64,000 nt of DNA from NCBI GenBank assembly GCA_039105265.1, contig JAPFFF010000086.1, forward strand, positions 55,244 through 119,243. The letters are read 5' to 3'. A program made the position numbers and the translations under genes. Below are positions 1 through 8,687 of this stretch, piece by piece. The notes below the pieces were generated by a model that worked only from the letters and a program-made list of their open reading frames with translations, had not been told where the DNA came from and did no database searches. Within the stretch, counting starts at the first letter, position 1. Each line of letters begins with the position of its first letter. The DNA comes from Tritrichomonas musculus (Eukaryota > Parabasalia > Tritrichomonadida > Tritrichomonadidae).

Positions 1-1
1 T

Positions 2-454
2 AAGAAGGTCAATTCCGGGCAATATAATGTAGAAGTTGGTAGAAAACTTCAAGCTGATACTCAGGACATCATTAGTAAGCATATTAATTTCACTACTAAT
101 GAAGCAATGGTTGCAGAGGAAAACTGGGATGAACGTTTCAAATTCATCATGAACAGACTCGTTTATGTTGTATTCATAAATGGTATAAAGGTAGACCCTT
201 CTAAAGCGTCAAATCAAGGGTTGTTGCAAAAGTTATATAATACTGCTGTTTATGGAGACAAGAAGCGTTTGAAGGCTAATCGAGATCAGTACAAAAATAA
301 TCTCATCCAATTCCTGGATACTGATCTTTATAAGAATAGGGGATATGCTGAATACAAGGAGTCTAAAGCTCAATCAGCTGAAGCAGCTCGTGAAAATGCT
401 GTAAATCAATACTTCATAGACGAATATGCACCAGCAAAAGAAGCAGAAGAATAA
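2..454 (+). CDS. C-terminal part of unknown Polinton protein
   Basis: The reading frame is open from the window's left edge (codon phase from base 2) to a TAA at 452-454, so only the last 150 residues are seen. They are mostly helical in character and end in an acidic, alanine-rich tail (EYAPAKEAEE). I do not recognise the protein. Its position at the 3' side of the facing gene at 457-1878, and its helical C-terminus, would allow it to be A's version of the large unknown protein at 21341-22774 and 34529-36112, but the similarity by eye is too weak to claim. Confidence 0.6.
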   Translation, partial: KKVNSGQYNVEVGRKLQADTQDIISKHINFTTNEAMVAEENWDERFKFIMNRLVYVVFINGIKVDPSKASNQGLLQKLYNTAVYGDKKRLKANRDQYKNNLIQFLDTDLYKNRGYAEYKESKAQSAEAARENAVNQYFIDEYAPAKEAEE

Positions 455-456
455 AT

Positions 457-1878
457 TTAATCGGGGATATCACCCATATCATTATCTTTGTTAAAACCTT
501 GGAACCCAAACCCTTTGAATTTAATTACTGGTTGTGCCGTAGATGGCTTTGCCGTAGATGGCTTTGCCGTAGATGGCTTTGCCGTAGATGGCTTTGCCGT
601 AGATCTGGTTTTAGAACTACTATTTTTGGACTTAGCTGATGACGGTCTAGGCATCATATTGGGTGGAATATGTATCTTGCTATTCAAACCACGTGATGAC
701 AAACTACTAGTAGATGATATATGTGGAGGTGGTTGGATAGGTTGTATTGGTGATTCAGGTGCCATGAACTGATATATTTCAGTTGATTCACTATTATCAA
801 GGTCCTCAATATGCAGACTTTGGGAGTTAGAACGCAGTTCGCTAGCGTTCGGCAATGAAATTACTTCCTGCTTGGGTTGGAATCCAATGTTTTTGAATGA
901 TGGTCCAAATGATACCGAATTGGCTTTGGATGGTGTTGGAGTATCACGTATTCTATCACGCGGTTTGCTAGCAATTCGGTTTTGACTCTTGTTTGGTGTT
1001 AGAACCCTAGCTGATGATTGTATACTTGGATTACTTATGGCCTCGAAATCGAGCTTGCTTTGCTGTAATCTATTTCGAATATTTCTAACCAGGTCATACT
1101 GTGTTTCATATTTTACGCGATATTCCTGCTTATCACCATTTTTCTTAGCTAGAGTAATTGGTGCGGTTGCAGGCCGAATATCCGTCGAACGATATACACC
1201 ATTGCCATCAACCTTGGGCTGTTTGCATATATCATTAATACGTTGTTCAGTTGTAATTGGCGTTACACCTGGTGGTGGTGGAAGGGGTTTTGGACGAGGT
1301 GCATTTGTGGGTTTTTTGGCAAATGCAAACTCAATATTCTTCTCACTTTGTCTGGACTTATTAGGGCTGTGATATACACGAGTGTTTTGAACAATATTCA
1401 CAGTAGGTATTTGGTCACTCTCTTCAGCCAATAATGGGATATAAAATCCTACGTCGCTACTCCTCCCAACTGTTAGCCGAACTTTATTAACAATGTTTAC
1501 CTCGAAATATTTAACTGGCAAACATATATTCATATTATCAGTTAGTCGTTTTGGACGTTCCCCTGGGAACTTCTCTAGATAAACAACATCTTTATCGAAT
1601 GAGTTTTCCCAAGTCCAGATATAATCCGCATCATACGAATTTGACAAACAGAAGTAATATTTTATAGACTTAATTCCAATGCCATCCTCATCAGGCTCTT
1701 TTCGAGCAAAGAAGTTACGTACAAATGGTGGTGGTATTATCACGTGAGGTATTATATAAATGGTGTGACCATTTGGACTAATAGTTATTTGATCTATAGC
1801 ATTGTTTTTATTTAAATTATCATATTGTCCGGGTTCTATCGTGAGAGTATTAGTCGCATGATCATAATGTCTACTCAT
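457..1878 (-). CDS. Unknown Polinton protein with proline/serine-rich tail
   Basis: A 473-residue protein. The first 150 residues or so are compact, with beta-like alternation (HTIYIIPHVIIPPPFV). From about residue 180 on it is low-complexity, rich in Pro, Ser, Lys and Asn, and near the end carries five copies of the pentapeptide AKPST (last copy varied) encoded by a perfect 15-bp tandem repeat. A structured head with a disordered tail suits a virion attachment or scaffold role, but this is inference. The start ATG at 1876-1878 is supported by a TTTATTTTTGG box just upstream. No counterpart was recognised in B, C or D, so it appears specific to A. Confidence 0.7.
   Translation of the reverse strand: MSRHYDHATNTLTIEPGQYDNLNKNNAIDQITISPNGHTIYIIPHVIIPPPFVRNFFARKEPDEDGIGIKSIKYYFCLSNSYDADYIWTWENSFDKDVVYLEKFPGERPKRLTDNMNICLPVKYFEVNIVNKVRLTVGRSSDVGFYIPLLAEESDQIPTVNIVQNTRVYHSPNKSRQSEKNIEFAFAKKPTNAPRPKPLPPPPGVTPITTEQRINDICKQPKVDGNGVYRSTDIRPATAPITLAKKNGDKQEYRVKYETQYDLVRNIRNRLQQSKLDFEAISNPSIQSSARVLTPNKSQNRIASKPRDRIRDTPTPSKANSVSFGPSFKNIGFQPKQEVISLPNASELRSNSQSLHIEDLDNSESTEIYQFMAPESPIQPIQPPPHISSTSSLSSRGLNSKIHIPPNMMPRPSSAKSKNSSSKTRSTAKPSTAKPSTAKPSTAKPSTAQPVIKFKGFGFQGFNKDNDMGDIPD
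535..605. repeat. 15-bp tandem repeat inside a gene
   Basis: About five head-to-tail copies of a 15-bp unit (GCCGTAGATGGCTTT), nearly perfect. It encodes the AKPST pentapeptide repeat on the minus strand. Copy number is likely to vary among copies of the element. Confidence 0.95.
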
Positions 1879-1882
1879 TTAC

Positions 1883-1893
1883 CCAAAAATAAA
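1883..1893 (-). promoter_or_regulatory. T-rich box before the 457-1878 gene
   Basis: On the minus strand this reads TTTATTTTTGG and lies 4 bases upstream of the ATG at 1878. The same core TTATTTTTG/A/C occurs 5-25 bases upstream of many other Polinton starts here, for example 3578, 4616, 6961, 7761, 24470, 30558, 30977, 34507 and 36112. A core promoter or initiator role is inferred. Confidence 0.45.
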
Positions 1894-1916
1894 CTCCTAT
1901 ATAGACCATACTGTGG

Positions 1917-2249
1917 TCAATAGATTAGCAAGCATGATAGCACGAATGCATCGGGTTTTATCTCATTACCATACAGGTCTGTGAACCATATTTTGAAATC
2001 CCGCTTGGTCCTATTGAGCATCTCATATTTGCGATACTTGGTTTGCCGTCTGTTGGCTAGCATTATGAAGTGGTCACAGTATGGGTCGAATTCAACAATA
2101 TCTGAGTGTACCATCAAATCACCGATGATGGTCTTATTCAGGATAGCTCCCACATACTGCACTACGATGTATTTCTTGTTGCGACTATATATGAAGTCCT
2201 CAGGTAATGTAAATTCGGTGGTTTGCGTATGGAAATAGCGCTTTGGCAT
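1917..2249 (-). CDS. Small conserved Polinton protein (WFTD family)
   Basis: A 110-residue protein with relatives at 12226-12567 (B) and 30624-30977 (C). All three share a C-terminal block of the form F-[KR]-[IV]-WFTD-x2-GN-x-I followed by a hydrophobic last strand, and an upstream H/D-rich middle (VMLHASFVERD in C). The pattern is beta-rich and fits a small virion protein; a role as a minor capsid or fibre-base protein is inference only. The start lies three bases after the stop of the integrase gene on the same strand, so the two may share a transcript or its promoter may lie within the integrase gene. Function is unknown. Confidence 0.75.
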   Translation of the reverse strand: MPKRYFHTQTTEFTLPEDFIYSRNKKYIVVQYVGAILNKTIIGDLMVHSDIVEFDPYCDHFIMLANRRQTKYRKYEMLNRTKRDFKIWFTDLYGNEIKPDAFVLSCLLIY

Positions 2250-2252
2250 TTA

Positions 2253-3578
2253 TTAGACAGCAAAGTACTGCTTATAGTCTTCACCTAGTGATTCATAATT
2301 GGGTGCCACGAATCGGGTATACATAATGGGGATTGTTATAGTAGCTCGCTCATCATCAGTCTTAGGACTTCGACCAGTTTTGGTTTTGGTATATGGAACA
2401 TAGAACGCAGTTCCTGCTTGATCATTATCATTCAACTGGAATCTACGATATGGGTTCAGCAATTTGCATTCGACGTTCCCATTATGGTATCTTATGAATT
2501 CAGCAATCTCATTGAACACACGCCTCTGCTTCTCATGCTTCTTCTCAGTTTTGGATGTATCGTAATGGATCAATATGATATTCCCCTTGCGATAGCTCAG
2601 TAGTCCACCCATTTGCATATTATTTTTGACTCGACGTAGCCGCCGTTGGCAATCCCTGATGTATCTCCATTCCAAATCAGGGTTGTGCTGCATTTGATTG
2701 GGTGTATAGTATATCTCCTTGGGTTCCCTTGCTAGATACGGGTCATATTGGATTCCATCATCTCGGTAATTGGGATTGGGCATTCGTAGAGACCGATGTG
2801 GTGTGTTGTTATAGTAGTGAACCATCTGTTGCATCAGGAATGGGTCTCCAATTCTACGATTATCTAAACCGAATGCATTGCGGAGTGTCCTAATGGTTGC
2901 ATCAACGATTTTGTGAGCGTTGTTGTGTTTGGATTTATCGACAATCACTGCATTACCGTCAATCAACACATTTTTGGTACCTGCATATTTATTTTTGTCT
3001 GGACTTCTGTAGGGAATTATATCAAGCACTTTTAGTAGATTATTTTCACCATCACATTTGATGGTATTAAATTTGAAGTCATCATATTTATCGAGAATGA
3101 TTTTGGCGTATGCATCCTTAATGGTATCAGCTAGTTTGTTCTTAAGTGGTTCCACAATTAGATATCGCGTATTGACATTCACCATGATGAGGTATATGGT
3201 TTCATGGGGTACCAATTTATCACCATTCTTCGTAGTGTACTTCACAAACATCAAATCGACCTCCCAGCAGCCAGGTTCTAATGAGAAATCCGGTTTTGAA
3301 TAATAATTGCATGATTTCAATTTGAAGTCCTTCACGAATGGCTCATGATGATACTCCGGATTGATGATAAACAGCGATGGGTCCAATTTTGATATTTTGG
3401 ATTTGAATGGGTACTTGAGCAATGACTTGTACTCATTATCGAATATCTTGAATGATTTCTTGTTGGTATTAGCCATTTCCTGGGGCGGAGGGGGAGCAGG
3501 AACTGCGTTCTCAGGGGGCTTAGGTGGTTCAGGAACTGCTTTCTCACCCCACAAGAATGATGTTACTTTGTGAAACAT
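2253..3578 (-). CDS. INT: Polinton integrase (retroviral type)
   Basis: This 441-residue protein is the DDE-type integrase that inserts Polinton DNA and makes the short target duplication. A proline-rich N-terminus (PEPPKPPENAVPAPPPPQ) is followed by the RNase-H-fold core: first acid in WEVDLMFV (about residue 108), second in IKCDGE (about 170), third in the helix KIVDATIRTLRN. The third acid is Asp here and in the C and D copies, so it is a family trait. After it comes the typical YYNNTPHRSL block, then a basic C-terminal part. The start is supported by a TTATTTTTG box at 3586-3596. Family assignment is firm; the edges of the domains are approximate. Confidence 0.9.
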   Translation of the reverse strand: MFHKVTSFLWGEKAVPEPPKPPENAVPAPPPPQEMANTNKKSFKIFDNEYKSLLKYPFKSKISKLDPSLFIINPEYHHEPFVKDFKLKSCNYYSKPDFSLEPGCWEVDLMFVKYTTKNGDKLVPHETIYLIMVNVNTRYLIVEPLKNKLADTIKDAYAKIILDKYDDFKFNTIKCDGENNLLKVLDIIPYRSPDKNKYAGTKNVLIDGNAVIVDKSKHNNAHKIVDATIRTLRNAFGLDNRRIGDPFLMQQMVHYYNNTPHRSLRMPNPNYRDDGIQYDPYLAREPKEIYYTPNQMQHNPDLEWRYIRDCQRRLRRVKNNMQMGGLLSYRKGNIILIHYDTSKTEKKHEKQRRVFNEIAEFIRYHNGNVECKLLNPYRRFQLNDNDQAGTAFYVPYTKTKTGRSPKTDDERATITIPIMYTRFVAPNYESLGEDYKQYFAV

Positions 3579-3585
3579 TTAATGT

Positions 3586-3596
3586 GCAAAAATAAT
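3586..3596 (-). promoter_or_regulatory. T-rich box before integrase of A
   Basis: Reads ATTATTTTTGC on the minus strand, 8 bases before the integrase ATG. It is one of the clearest examples of the box shared by Polinton genes in this window. Promoter role inferred. Confidence 0.45.
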
Positions 3597-3635
3597 GGTC
3601 TCTATCGTGACAGCAAAATTGCTGTTACCAGAAAT

Positions 3636-3869
3636 TTAGTGGTTATCGTTTGATAATTCAGCTAACTCATTTTCAAGTTTGGCAACCTTTTCCTTCAAAC
3701 TATTGATGTCCTCAATCAATGATTCACGGACTGCGAGACCATTGCTGCCCAGCATGCCACCTTTGATGTTATTGAGGTGACCCTTATACATATAGCACTT
3801 CTCCTTGAGATCATGTTTGATGCGCTTCAACTCTGGAATCTCCTTTTTGTATTCACCCAATTCACTCAT
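3636..3869 (-). CDS. Small coiled-coil protein
   Basis: A 77-residue, highly charged protein predicted to be almost wholly helical. Its C-terminal half (INSLKEKVAKLENELAEL) has clear heptad spacing of Leu and Val, so it should form a coiled coil. It starts 34 bases from the start of the divergent gene at 3904; the two share a T-rich intergenic strip. No relative was recognised in the other elements. A structural or oligomerising role is inferred. Confidence 0.65.
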   Translation of the reverse strand: MSELGEYKKEIPELKRIKHDLKEKCYMYKGHLNNIKGGMLGSNGLAVRESLIEDINSLKEKVAKLENELAELSNDNH

Positions 3870-3903
3870 TTAGATATGAAAAAAAGTGTTTTTTCAAGAT
3901 TAA

Positions 3904-4158
3904 ATGTCATACGCGAAAGCGCAGGAATGTAATTCATACGAGGAACGCCGTGTATTAAGAGATTCAAATGGGCTTACGTATTTCAATCACCTGGAACGTC
4001 ACATGCGAAATAGGCGAACTATGAGTTGTACCAAACCCACAATCCCAAAATATGAAGATAAGGGGTGTGTTGTGCATGACCCAATCATTAAGTCAACATC
4101 ATCAACTCTACACCACTCGCTCAATCACCAGGTAATCCCAAATAATTCAAAAATTTAA
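3904..4158 (+). CDS. Small basic protein, unknown
   Basis: An 84-residue basic protein rich in Arg, His, Asn and Ser (HLERHMRNRRTMSC). It is transcribed divergently from the coiled-coil gene, and its stop codon overlaps the end of the convergent gene at 4155 by four bases. Its size and charge recall the small basic proteins at 36130-36378 and 60326-60556, but the conserved TFAT...YYRKVL block of those is missing, so homology is not claimed. Confidence 0.55.
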   Translation: MSYAKAQECNSYEERRVLRDSNGLTYFNHLERHMRNRRTMSCTKPTIPKYEDKGCVVHDPIIKSTSSTLHHSLNHQVIPNNSKI

Positions 4159-4616
4159 TGTCTTAGGATACCGTTCACCGCATCAGTACACTCATTCACA
4201 GTACTGGTGAGCTGATTTATTTTTGTGGTGATCACGCCAATGGTGTTCTCCAAAGTGGTAATCCGCTTGGTGTATTCATCAACTGTTGACTGCAATGCAT
4301 TGATGTCAGCTCGAATGCTTGCCAATTGGATCTCCACCAGGTTGTCACTATCGGATGGCTTGGTGATCTTCTTGAGAAACACATTATTGGAGCCGTCCTT
4401 GCAGGTCCGTTTGGTAATCCTATACTCACACTCCGGGGTTATAATTTTGTAGGTTTTATTGAGATAATTGGTGGTCTTCTCATTGAAAATATCCTTGTAC
4501 TTCTGGTAGAACAGGTCGAACTCCTCTACTGAGTTGAATGTGCGTTGCTCCAGCTTATTATCGTTTATAACTCTAATATCGCAATTCCCTAAATGTTTCA
4601 CATTATCGCAATTCAT
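4155..4616 (-). CDS. Conserved Polinton protein: globular head plus coiled coil
   Basis: 153 residues. The N-terminal half contains a block (EEFDLFYQKYKDIFNEKTTN then YRITKR) matching the genes at 15777-16136 and 33134-33472, which share EFN-x-[WF]-Y-x-KNK...KLNKLYHI...YRIT. The C-terminal half (residues about 90-150) is a long heptad-patterned coiled coil. I chose the ATG at 4616 rather than one 54 bases upstream because a TATTTTTG box lies just before it and the start then matches the family. An oligomeric virion or assembly protein is plausible; function is unknown. Confidence 0.75.
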   Translation of the reverse strand: MNCDNVKHLGNCDIRVINDNKLEQRTFNSVEEFDLFYQKYKDIFNEKTTNYLNKTYKIITPECEYRITKRTCKDGSNNVFLKKITKPSDSDNLVEIQLASIRADINALQSTVDEYTKRITTLENTIGVITTKINQLTSTVNECTDAVNGILRH

Positions 4617-4666
4617 TTCAAAACGGACAAAAATATATTCATATGTATGTGGATATTCTATGATGA

Positions 4667-4918
4667 TCAAACCTTGTCCAGTATGGATTTACCTATATCA
4701 TTAGCTTTGCTTACGTAATTGAGTCCAGTGCTGATGGTGTCTACAACTGGTCCAACACCTGGTATGAAGTCAGCGATTGGCTTGATCCTATTGATGATCC
4801 CCTTACCAATATCAACTGCCCTTGGGAGGTTACGGATAACAGTTTGAGCTGCATTCTTGAGCTTACTGCCGACGTTCTTGAAAGCGTTCTTAATCTTCTT
4901 GAAGATGCCAATACCCAT
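4667..4918 (-). CDS. Protein VI-like amphipathic protein
   Basis: 83 residues beginning MGIGIFKKIKNAFKNV, an amphipathic helix of aromatic, Gly and Lys residues, followed by a second helical part and a Gly/Pro-rich hydrophobic stretch (PIADFIPGVGPVVDTI). Relatives at 15268 (B), 32768 (C) and 60537 (D) begin MAFGSWFK. The pattern recalls the membrane-lytic N-terminal helix of adenovirus protein VI and similar peptides in other DJR viruses. Membrane disruption during entry is inferred from this resemblance only. The gene is divergent from the capsid gene, with 47 bases between the starts, as in B and C. Confidence 0.7.
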   Translation of the reverse strand: MGIGIFKKIKNAFKNVGSKLKNAAQTVIRNLPRAVDIGKGIINRIKPIADFIPGVGPVVDTISTGLNYVSKANDIGKSILDKV

Positions 4919-4965
4919 TTGGTATATAAAAAAATGTGATTTCAAGCTTTTTTCCAAGATACAAA

Positions 4966-6918
4966 ATGAGATACAGGAACGAAAGAGCTCACAATTTGAA
5001 ATACGAGGTTGGGAATGTCAATGACACATTCCAGAAGATGCGAAATATCATCAATGTGAATGACGGTACCAGAAGCTTCTCATTTAGAACTGTCGATTGC
5101 CATGACCAGCCAGCCCCATTTCACCAAGGCCAGTACTCACAGATTTCATTAACACATCCCGACCACTTCATTAGCGATATCGACAAAGGCTTCCTCACAT
5201 TCCACATCAAACTCGATTTGCAATTGAACACCGATTTGGCCAAATTGCAAGAGATCAATGATCCAAATAACTTCTATAAACTGTTTGTCGGATTTAAGTC
5301 CTCGAACCAATTATTCGACAGGCTCGAGATTCTCCATAACAATGTCAATGTCGGATATCAGCAAAATGAATGCATTCGCGAGGGCTTCCTATACTCGGTT
5401 TTGAAACCAGAGACTGAGAAGATGCGCCGCAGATTCGTTCACAGCTTATGGGAGAACATCAGCAATTACAGTCAAACTCATGCTGGTTCATACGTTAATC
5501 TCAATAGCTTCAAGAATGGTGGTAAGACCACAACTGAATTCGACTTGAATGTACCATTTGATGACTTGCTTGCATTACAGGCATTCGACTTATTCCCTAA
5601 TGGAATCATTGGTGACTTATCCATTAGATTCCAAGTCAGTCCAGCTGGTCTTGTTTGGGCTGCTATTGACCCATACACGGTTGCTGAAGCCAAGGCATTC
5701 CTGGAAGATAATGATACCGTATCCCCAGAGGAACTCGATAAACTCAAACAAATCAAAGCACATGGACATCTCAAACACCAATTCACTCAAATCGGTAATG
5801 AGGCTATCATCCCAGGACCTGGTGATAATCCAAATCCACCATCTCCCGAACCAACACCAACTAAATATCAATTGAAGTATGAAGTTAGAGAACAATACGT
5901 ATCTGCATCTGGAGGTGATTTCGATGATCTGATTGAAAATTGTTCATTCATCTTTGGATTTACAGATGATGAATTTACTGAACTTGGAATTGAAAAGACT
6001 GATGATAATAAAGCAATTTGTCAAGCTCAATATACCAAAGAACATGGTAAATTACCTCAACCATCACATGCAGGTCATGTTTACGTCAATTTCGTATCTA
6101 AAACCGAAGCTAATAAATTGATGAGTGCCCATTACTCATCACAACCAGCAACACTCACTGTTAACCGAATGACTATCACTCTCTGTAAGTCCAACATGCA
6201 AGGCTATGGTGTTTGTGAAGCCACTCGTGCAAGCATTGAATCCATATTACGTGAAGGCCTAGTAATCCCATCTCAAAAGGTAGATTACCATGCATTCCCA
6301 ATTGCAGCTGCCGCTAACGGAATCAAGTCTACATTGAATATCCCATTAATCAATGTCACAAGCATGTCATTGTTGTTCCCCAAGCACCACAATGATTTGA
6401 CTGTATTTGAGAATCCGGTTTACCAAAACTGCTTTTTGAATATTGGTGGTAAGAACTTCCCAGATGAGAATGTCAGTACCATTGGCGCCAGATTCTTCGA
6501 AAGCCAATTAACAGCAGGAGACCTCGATGGTATCACACTCCAATGTTCAAAGGAATTCGAAGATAGCTTCACCATGCCCAAGAACGATGAAAATGGTGTC
6601 CGATATCGCAATACATTGAGTGATGCCACATCATTTGTATTCAATGTCCAAACTGAACGTGCATCTGCTGGATACTGTTATGATGGCTTAGATGGTGGCA
6701 AAGGCAATATCCAAATTCAAGTCAATGGCCAACCAATATTCACTGGTGATAATGATACATATTACAAGATTATCGAACCAAGTGGAGCCATTGTTAGACC
6801 ACCACCTGTCCAACTCTGTTTATGCAGAGACACCTACTTCAAGCTCTCACTCGATGGTCTTGAATATATCGATGATGAATCACCAGCTGGCTCGCAAGTT
6901 GATCCAGAAATGGCATAA
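4966..6918 (+). CDS. MCP: Major capsid protein, double jelly-roll
   Basis: 650 residues from the ATG at 4966, just after a T-rich strip. It aligns along its length with the B (557) and C (568) capsid genes. Shared blocks are an N-terminal NVNDTFQKM...FRTVDCHD region, LFVGFKSSNQLFD, SLWENISNYS, then DDLLALQAFDLFPNGIIGDL in the first jelly roll, and LTAGDLDGITLQCSKEFEDS and ERASAGYCYDGLD in the second. Double-jelly-roll capsid proteins of Polintons are established in the literature; assignment here rests on size, gene context and the conserved blocks. The extra length compared with B and C is a loop of roughly 70-100 residues after a Pro-rich turn near residue 290. Confidence 0.85.
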   Translation: MRYRNERAHNLKYEVGNVNDTFQKMRNIINVNDGTRSFSFRTVDCHDQPAPFHQGQYSQISLTHPDHFISDIDKGFLTFHIKLDLQLNTDLAKLQEINDPNNFYKLFVGFKSSNQLFDRLEILHNNVNVGYQQNECIREGFLYSVLKPETEKMRRRFVHSLWENISNYSQTHAGSYVNLNSFKNGGKTTTEFDLNVPFDDLLALQAFDLFPNGIIGDLSIRFQVSPAGLVWAAIDPYTVAEAKAFLEDNDTVSPEELDKLKQIKAHGHLKHQFTQIGNEAIIPGPGDNPNPPSPEPTPTKYQLKYEVREQYVSASGGDFDDLIENCSFIFGFTDDEFTELGIEKTDDNKAICQAQYTKEHGKLPQPSHAGHVYVNFVSKTEANKLMSAHYSSQPATLTVNRMTITLCKSNMQGYGVCEATRASIESILREGLVIPSQKVDYHAFPIAAAANGIKSTLNIPLINVTSMSLLFPKHHNDLTVFENPVYQNCFLNIGGKNFPDENVSTIGARFFESQLTAGDLDGITLQCSKEFEDSFTMPKNDENGVRYRNTLSDATSFVFNVQTERASAGYCYDGLDGGKGNIQIQVNGQPIFTGDNDTYYKIIEPSGAIVRPPPVQLCLCRDTYFKLSLDGLEYIDDESPAGSQVDPEMA

Positions 6919-6960
6919 GAAATATGGTATTAGTGGTAAAAATATTTTTGCACTTTGGAA

Positions 6961-7581
6961 ATGTCTCTCCATAAGGCTAGAATTCTATCAAGTGAGAATG
7001 ATGCGAGTGTTAAGCAAGAGCAGAATGTGAATATTAAGATCGCCGCGAATAGACCTCCACCAGTTCAACCGGTATCATACCCTCAAGTCCCACAGATGCA
7101 ACCCCAAATGGGATACACTAAAGGTCTAAACCCCGAAGGGGTATACACGCAAAATGGCACACAGGATGCAAATTTTACTACACCCTCGACAACTGGTCCA
7201 TATCCATCAGTTGCTCCAATAAACAGTCCTCCAACCGATCGATCATTAGACCTCGACACTGACGACTTGGGTACCAAAAATAAATTCCTCGAGATATTGC
7301 TGAATATCTATGAGACCAATCCACTGAGGATGAACAACTACCTAGTGTGTCATAGCAATACACTGATGGAGCTCATTAAGATACTCACTAAGGCTGACAA
7401 GGTTGAGCTGGTCATCAATGAGGACAGTGGGTGCACTGGTTGTGTTTCAAACTCGAAGTACATGAAAATCGATAAGATATTGGTGTCCAAAAACGGGGTA
7501 TCCAATGAGTTGAAATATGGATATAACCATGTATGGACCGAGCTCATAAGGCACTCGATATCACTCAAAATTTGTATTTAA
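6961..7581 (+). CDS. Conserved Polinton protein (KQEQN family)
   Basis: 206 residues from the ATG at 6961, with a TATTTTTG box 12 bases upstream. Relatives are at 24470-25111 (C) and 60844-61485 (D). The family has a strictly kept N-terminus (ARILSSE-x-D-x3-KQEQN-x-N), a variable Pro/Gln-rich linker of about 60 residues, then a helical domain (KFLE-x-L-x3-YE-x-NPL), a short cysteine motif (C-x-GC or CGC, then Ser) and an aromatic C-terminus. The cysteines could bind a metal or form a disulfide. It follows the capsid gene directly. Function unknown; a virion or assembly protein is possible. Confidence 0.8.
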   Translation: MSLHKARILSSENDASVKQEQNVNIKIAANRPPPVQPVSYPQVPQMQPQMGYTKGLNPEGVYTQNGTQDANFTTPSTTGPYPSVAPINSPPTDRSLDLDTDDLGTKNKFLEILLNIYETNPLRMNNYLVCHSNTLMELIKILTKADKVELVINEDSGCTGCVSNSKYMKIDKILVSKNGVSNELKYGYNHVWTELIRHSISLKICI

Positions 7582-7591
7582 ATTTGCATAA

Positions 7592-7741
7592 ATGTCCAGC
7601 GCAAGTGAAATCATCATGAATATACTATTGGGATTGATATTGGTGACCAATGTAGTTGAACTGCTATTGCTAGTATCGCTTACAGCTGAAGATGAACCAC
7701 CTGAGCTGACTGATGAGCTGAGGCGCACACTATATGCCTAA
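7592..7741 (+). CDS. Tiny single-span membrane protein
   Basis: 49 residues, too short for a standard gene list. It starts MSSASEIIMNILLGLILV, has one hydrophobic span of about 22 residues and ends PPELTDELRRTLYA. The B element has a 46-residue relative at 15596-15736 with the same plan and an ending PPLTDEMRKRLYS, so selection on this reading frame is likely. It lies ten bases after the KQEQN-family gene and 19 bases before the ATPase gene. Membrane insertion is inferred from the span; the role is unknown. Confidence 0.7.
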   Translation: MSSASEIIMNILLGLILVTNVVELLLLVSLTAEDEPPELTDELRRTLYA

Positions 7742-7760
7742 AAGCTTTATTTTTGATTAA

Positions 7761-8687
7761 ATGTTATATTACAAGCGCCTACAACCAACCCTTTTCGACT
7801 ATACATCTATTGAATTATCAGACAGTTCCAGTGAAGATCCAATTGATCTTGATACATTCGATAGGTACCAGAGGCAGCAACCGGTATCCCAGAGATTCGA
7901 TGTAGATGCGGCTATGAGTGAGGCCTATTCCAAGAATAGGGATAAAATCACGAATGCATCCATAAGGCCAATCGCTAATGGGATCTATGCGTGGTACAAT
8001 ACTTTGAACATATTGGTAGCATCACAAGGCAAAGGCAAGAGCCATACAGTAATTCGCGATATCATTCAAATGAGTAGACTCAATAACGGGGGGTTCCACC
8101 TGATCGTGTATGTGAGTAAGAACGGTATTATAAATGATTCCACATTTGAATCTCAACGCGAGCTCATCAACCTGCCCATTGAGGTCGTCGCTGATAGTAA
8201 TGCTGAACGGTATTTGAAGGAGCTCGATCTATGGAAGGAGCTGTATAACAAATATAGCTCAGTTGGGAAGGTTACTCTCGACGAGTCCAAGCTACAGCAG
8301 ATGTTTGAGTTCCTCCATATCAACAAACTCGGGAAACCCAATGTACCACTCAACACCATAATCCTGTGCGAGGACTTCATTAAGAGTAAGCTGTTGAAGT
8401 CGGCATACTTCACAAACTATATCACTCAGTTGCGTCATAAGAACTCAATCGTTTACATCAATATCCAGTTCTTCAAGGGTGTGCCAACTGATTACAAAAA
8501 TAATTGTACATCATTCTTCATATTCAATGGGTTCTCACGACAGAAACTCAATTACATATATCAGCAGGTGAGCATACCTTGTGAGTTCGAGGAGTTGTGG
8601 CAAAAATATAGAACATTATCTGGACATGATTTCATATTGGTGAACACTGTTGAACATGATATGCAAGTGGTGTACTCAAAGGTTTAG
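7761..8687 (+). CDS. ATP: Genome-packaging ATPase (A32/FtsK-HerA type)
   Basis: 308 residues. A P-loop of the form ASQGKGKSHTVIRD lies near residue 90 and a Walker B strand NTIILCED near residue 200. The later block FFIFNGFSRQKLNYIYQQ matches the sensor-like stretch FPCFNKQQLRYIYSQ of the B and C copies. In this family the ATPase drives DNA into the capsid. The N-terminal 60 residues are Ser/Asp/Gln-rich and probably flexible. A clear CTTTATTTTTG box lies 6 bases before the ATG. Confidence 0.88.
   Translation: MLYYKRLQPTLFDYTSIELSDSSSEDPIDLDTFDRYQRQQPVSQRFDVDAAMSEAYSKNRDKITNASIRPIANGIYAWYNTLNILVASQGKGKSHTVIRDIIQMSRLNNGGFHLIVYVSKNGIINDSTFESQRELINLPIEVVADSNAERYLKELDLWKELYNKYSSVGKVTLDESKLQQMFEFLHINKLGKPNVPLNTIILCEDFIKSKLLKSAYFTNYITQLRHKNSIVYINIQFFKGVPTDYKNNCTSFFIFNGFSRQKLNYIYQQVSIPCEFEELWQKYRTLSGHDFILVNTVEHDMQVVYSKV

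Noticed and set aside
488-772. Antisense frame with repeated AVDGF
   Set aside because: Shadow of the 15-bp tandem repeat in the gene on the other strand.
2253-3578. Retrovirus or LTR element
   Set aside because: The integrase is retroviral in type, but there is no gag, reverse transcriptase or LTR; neighbours are Polinton genes.
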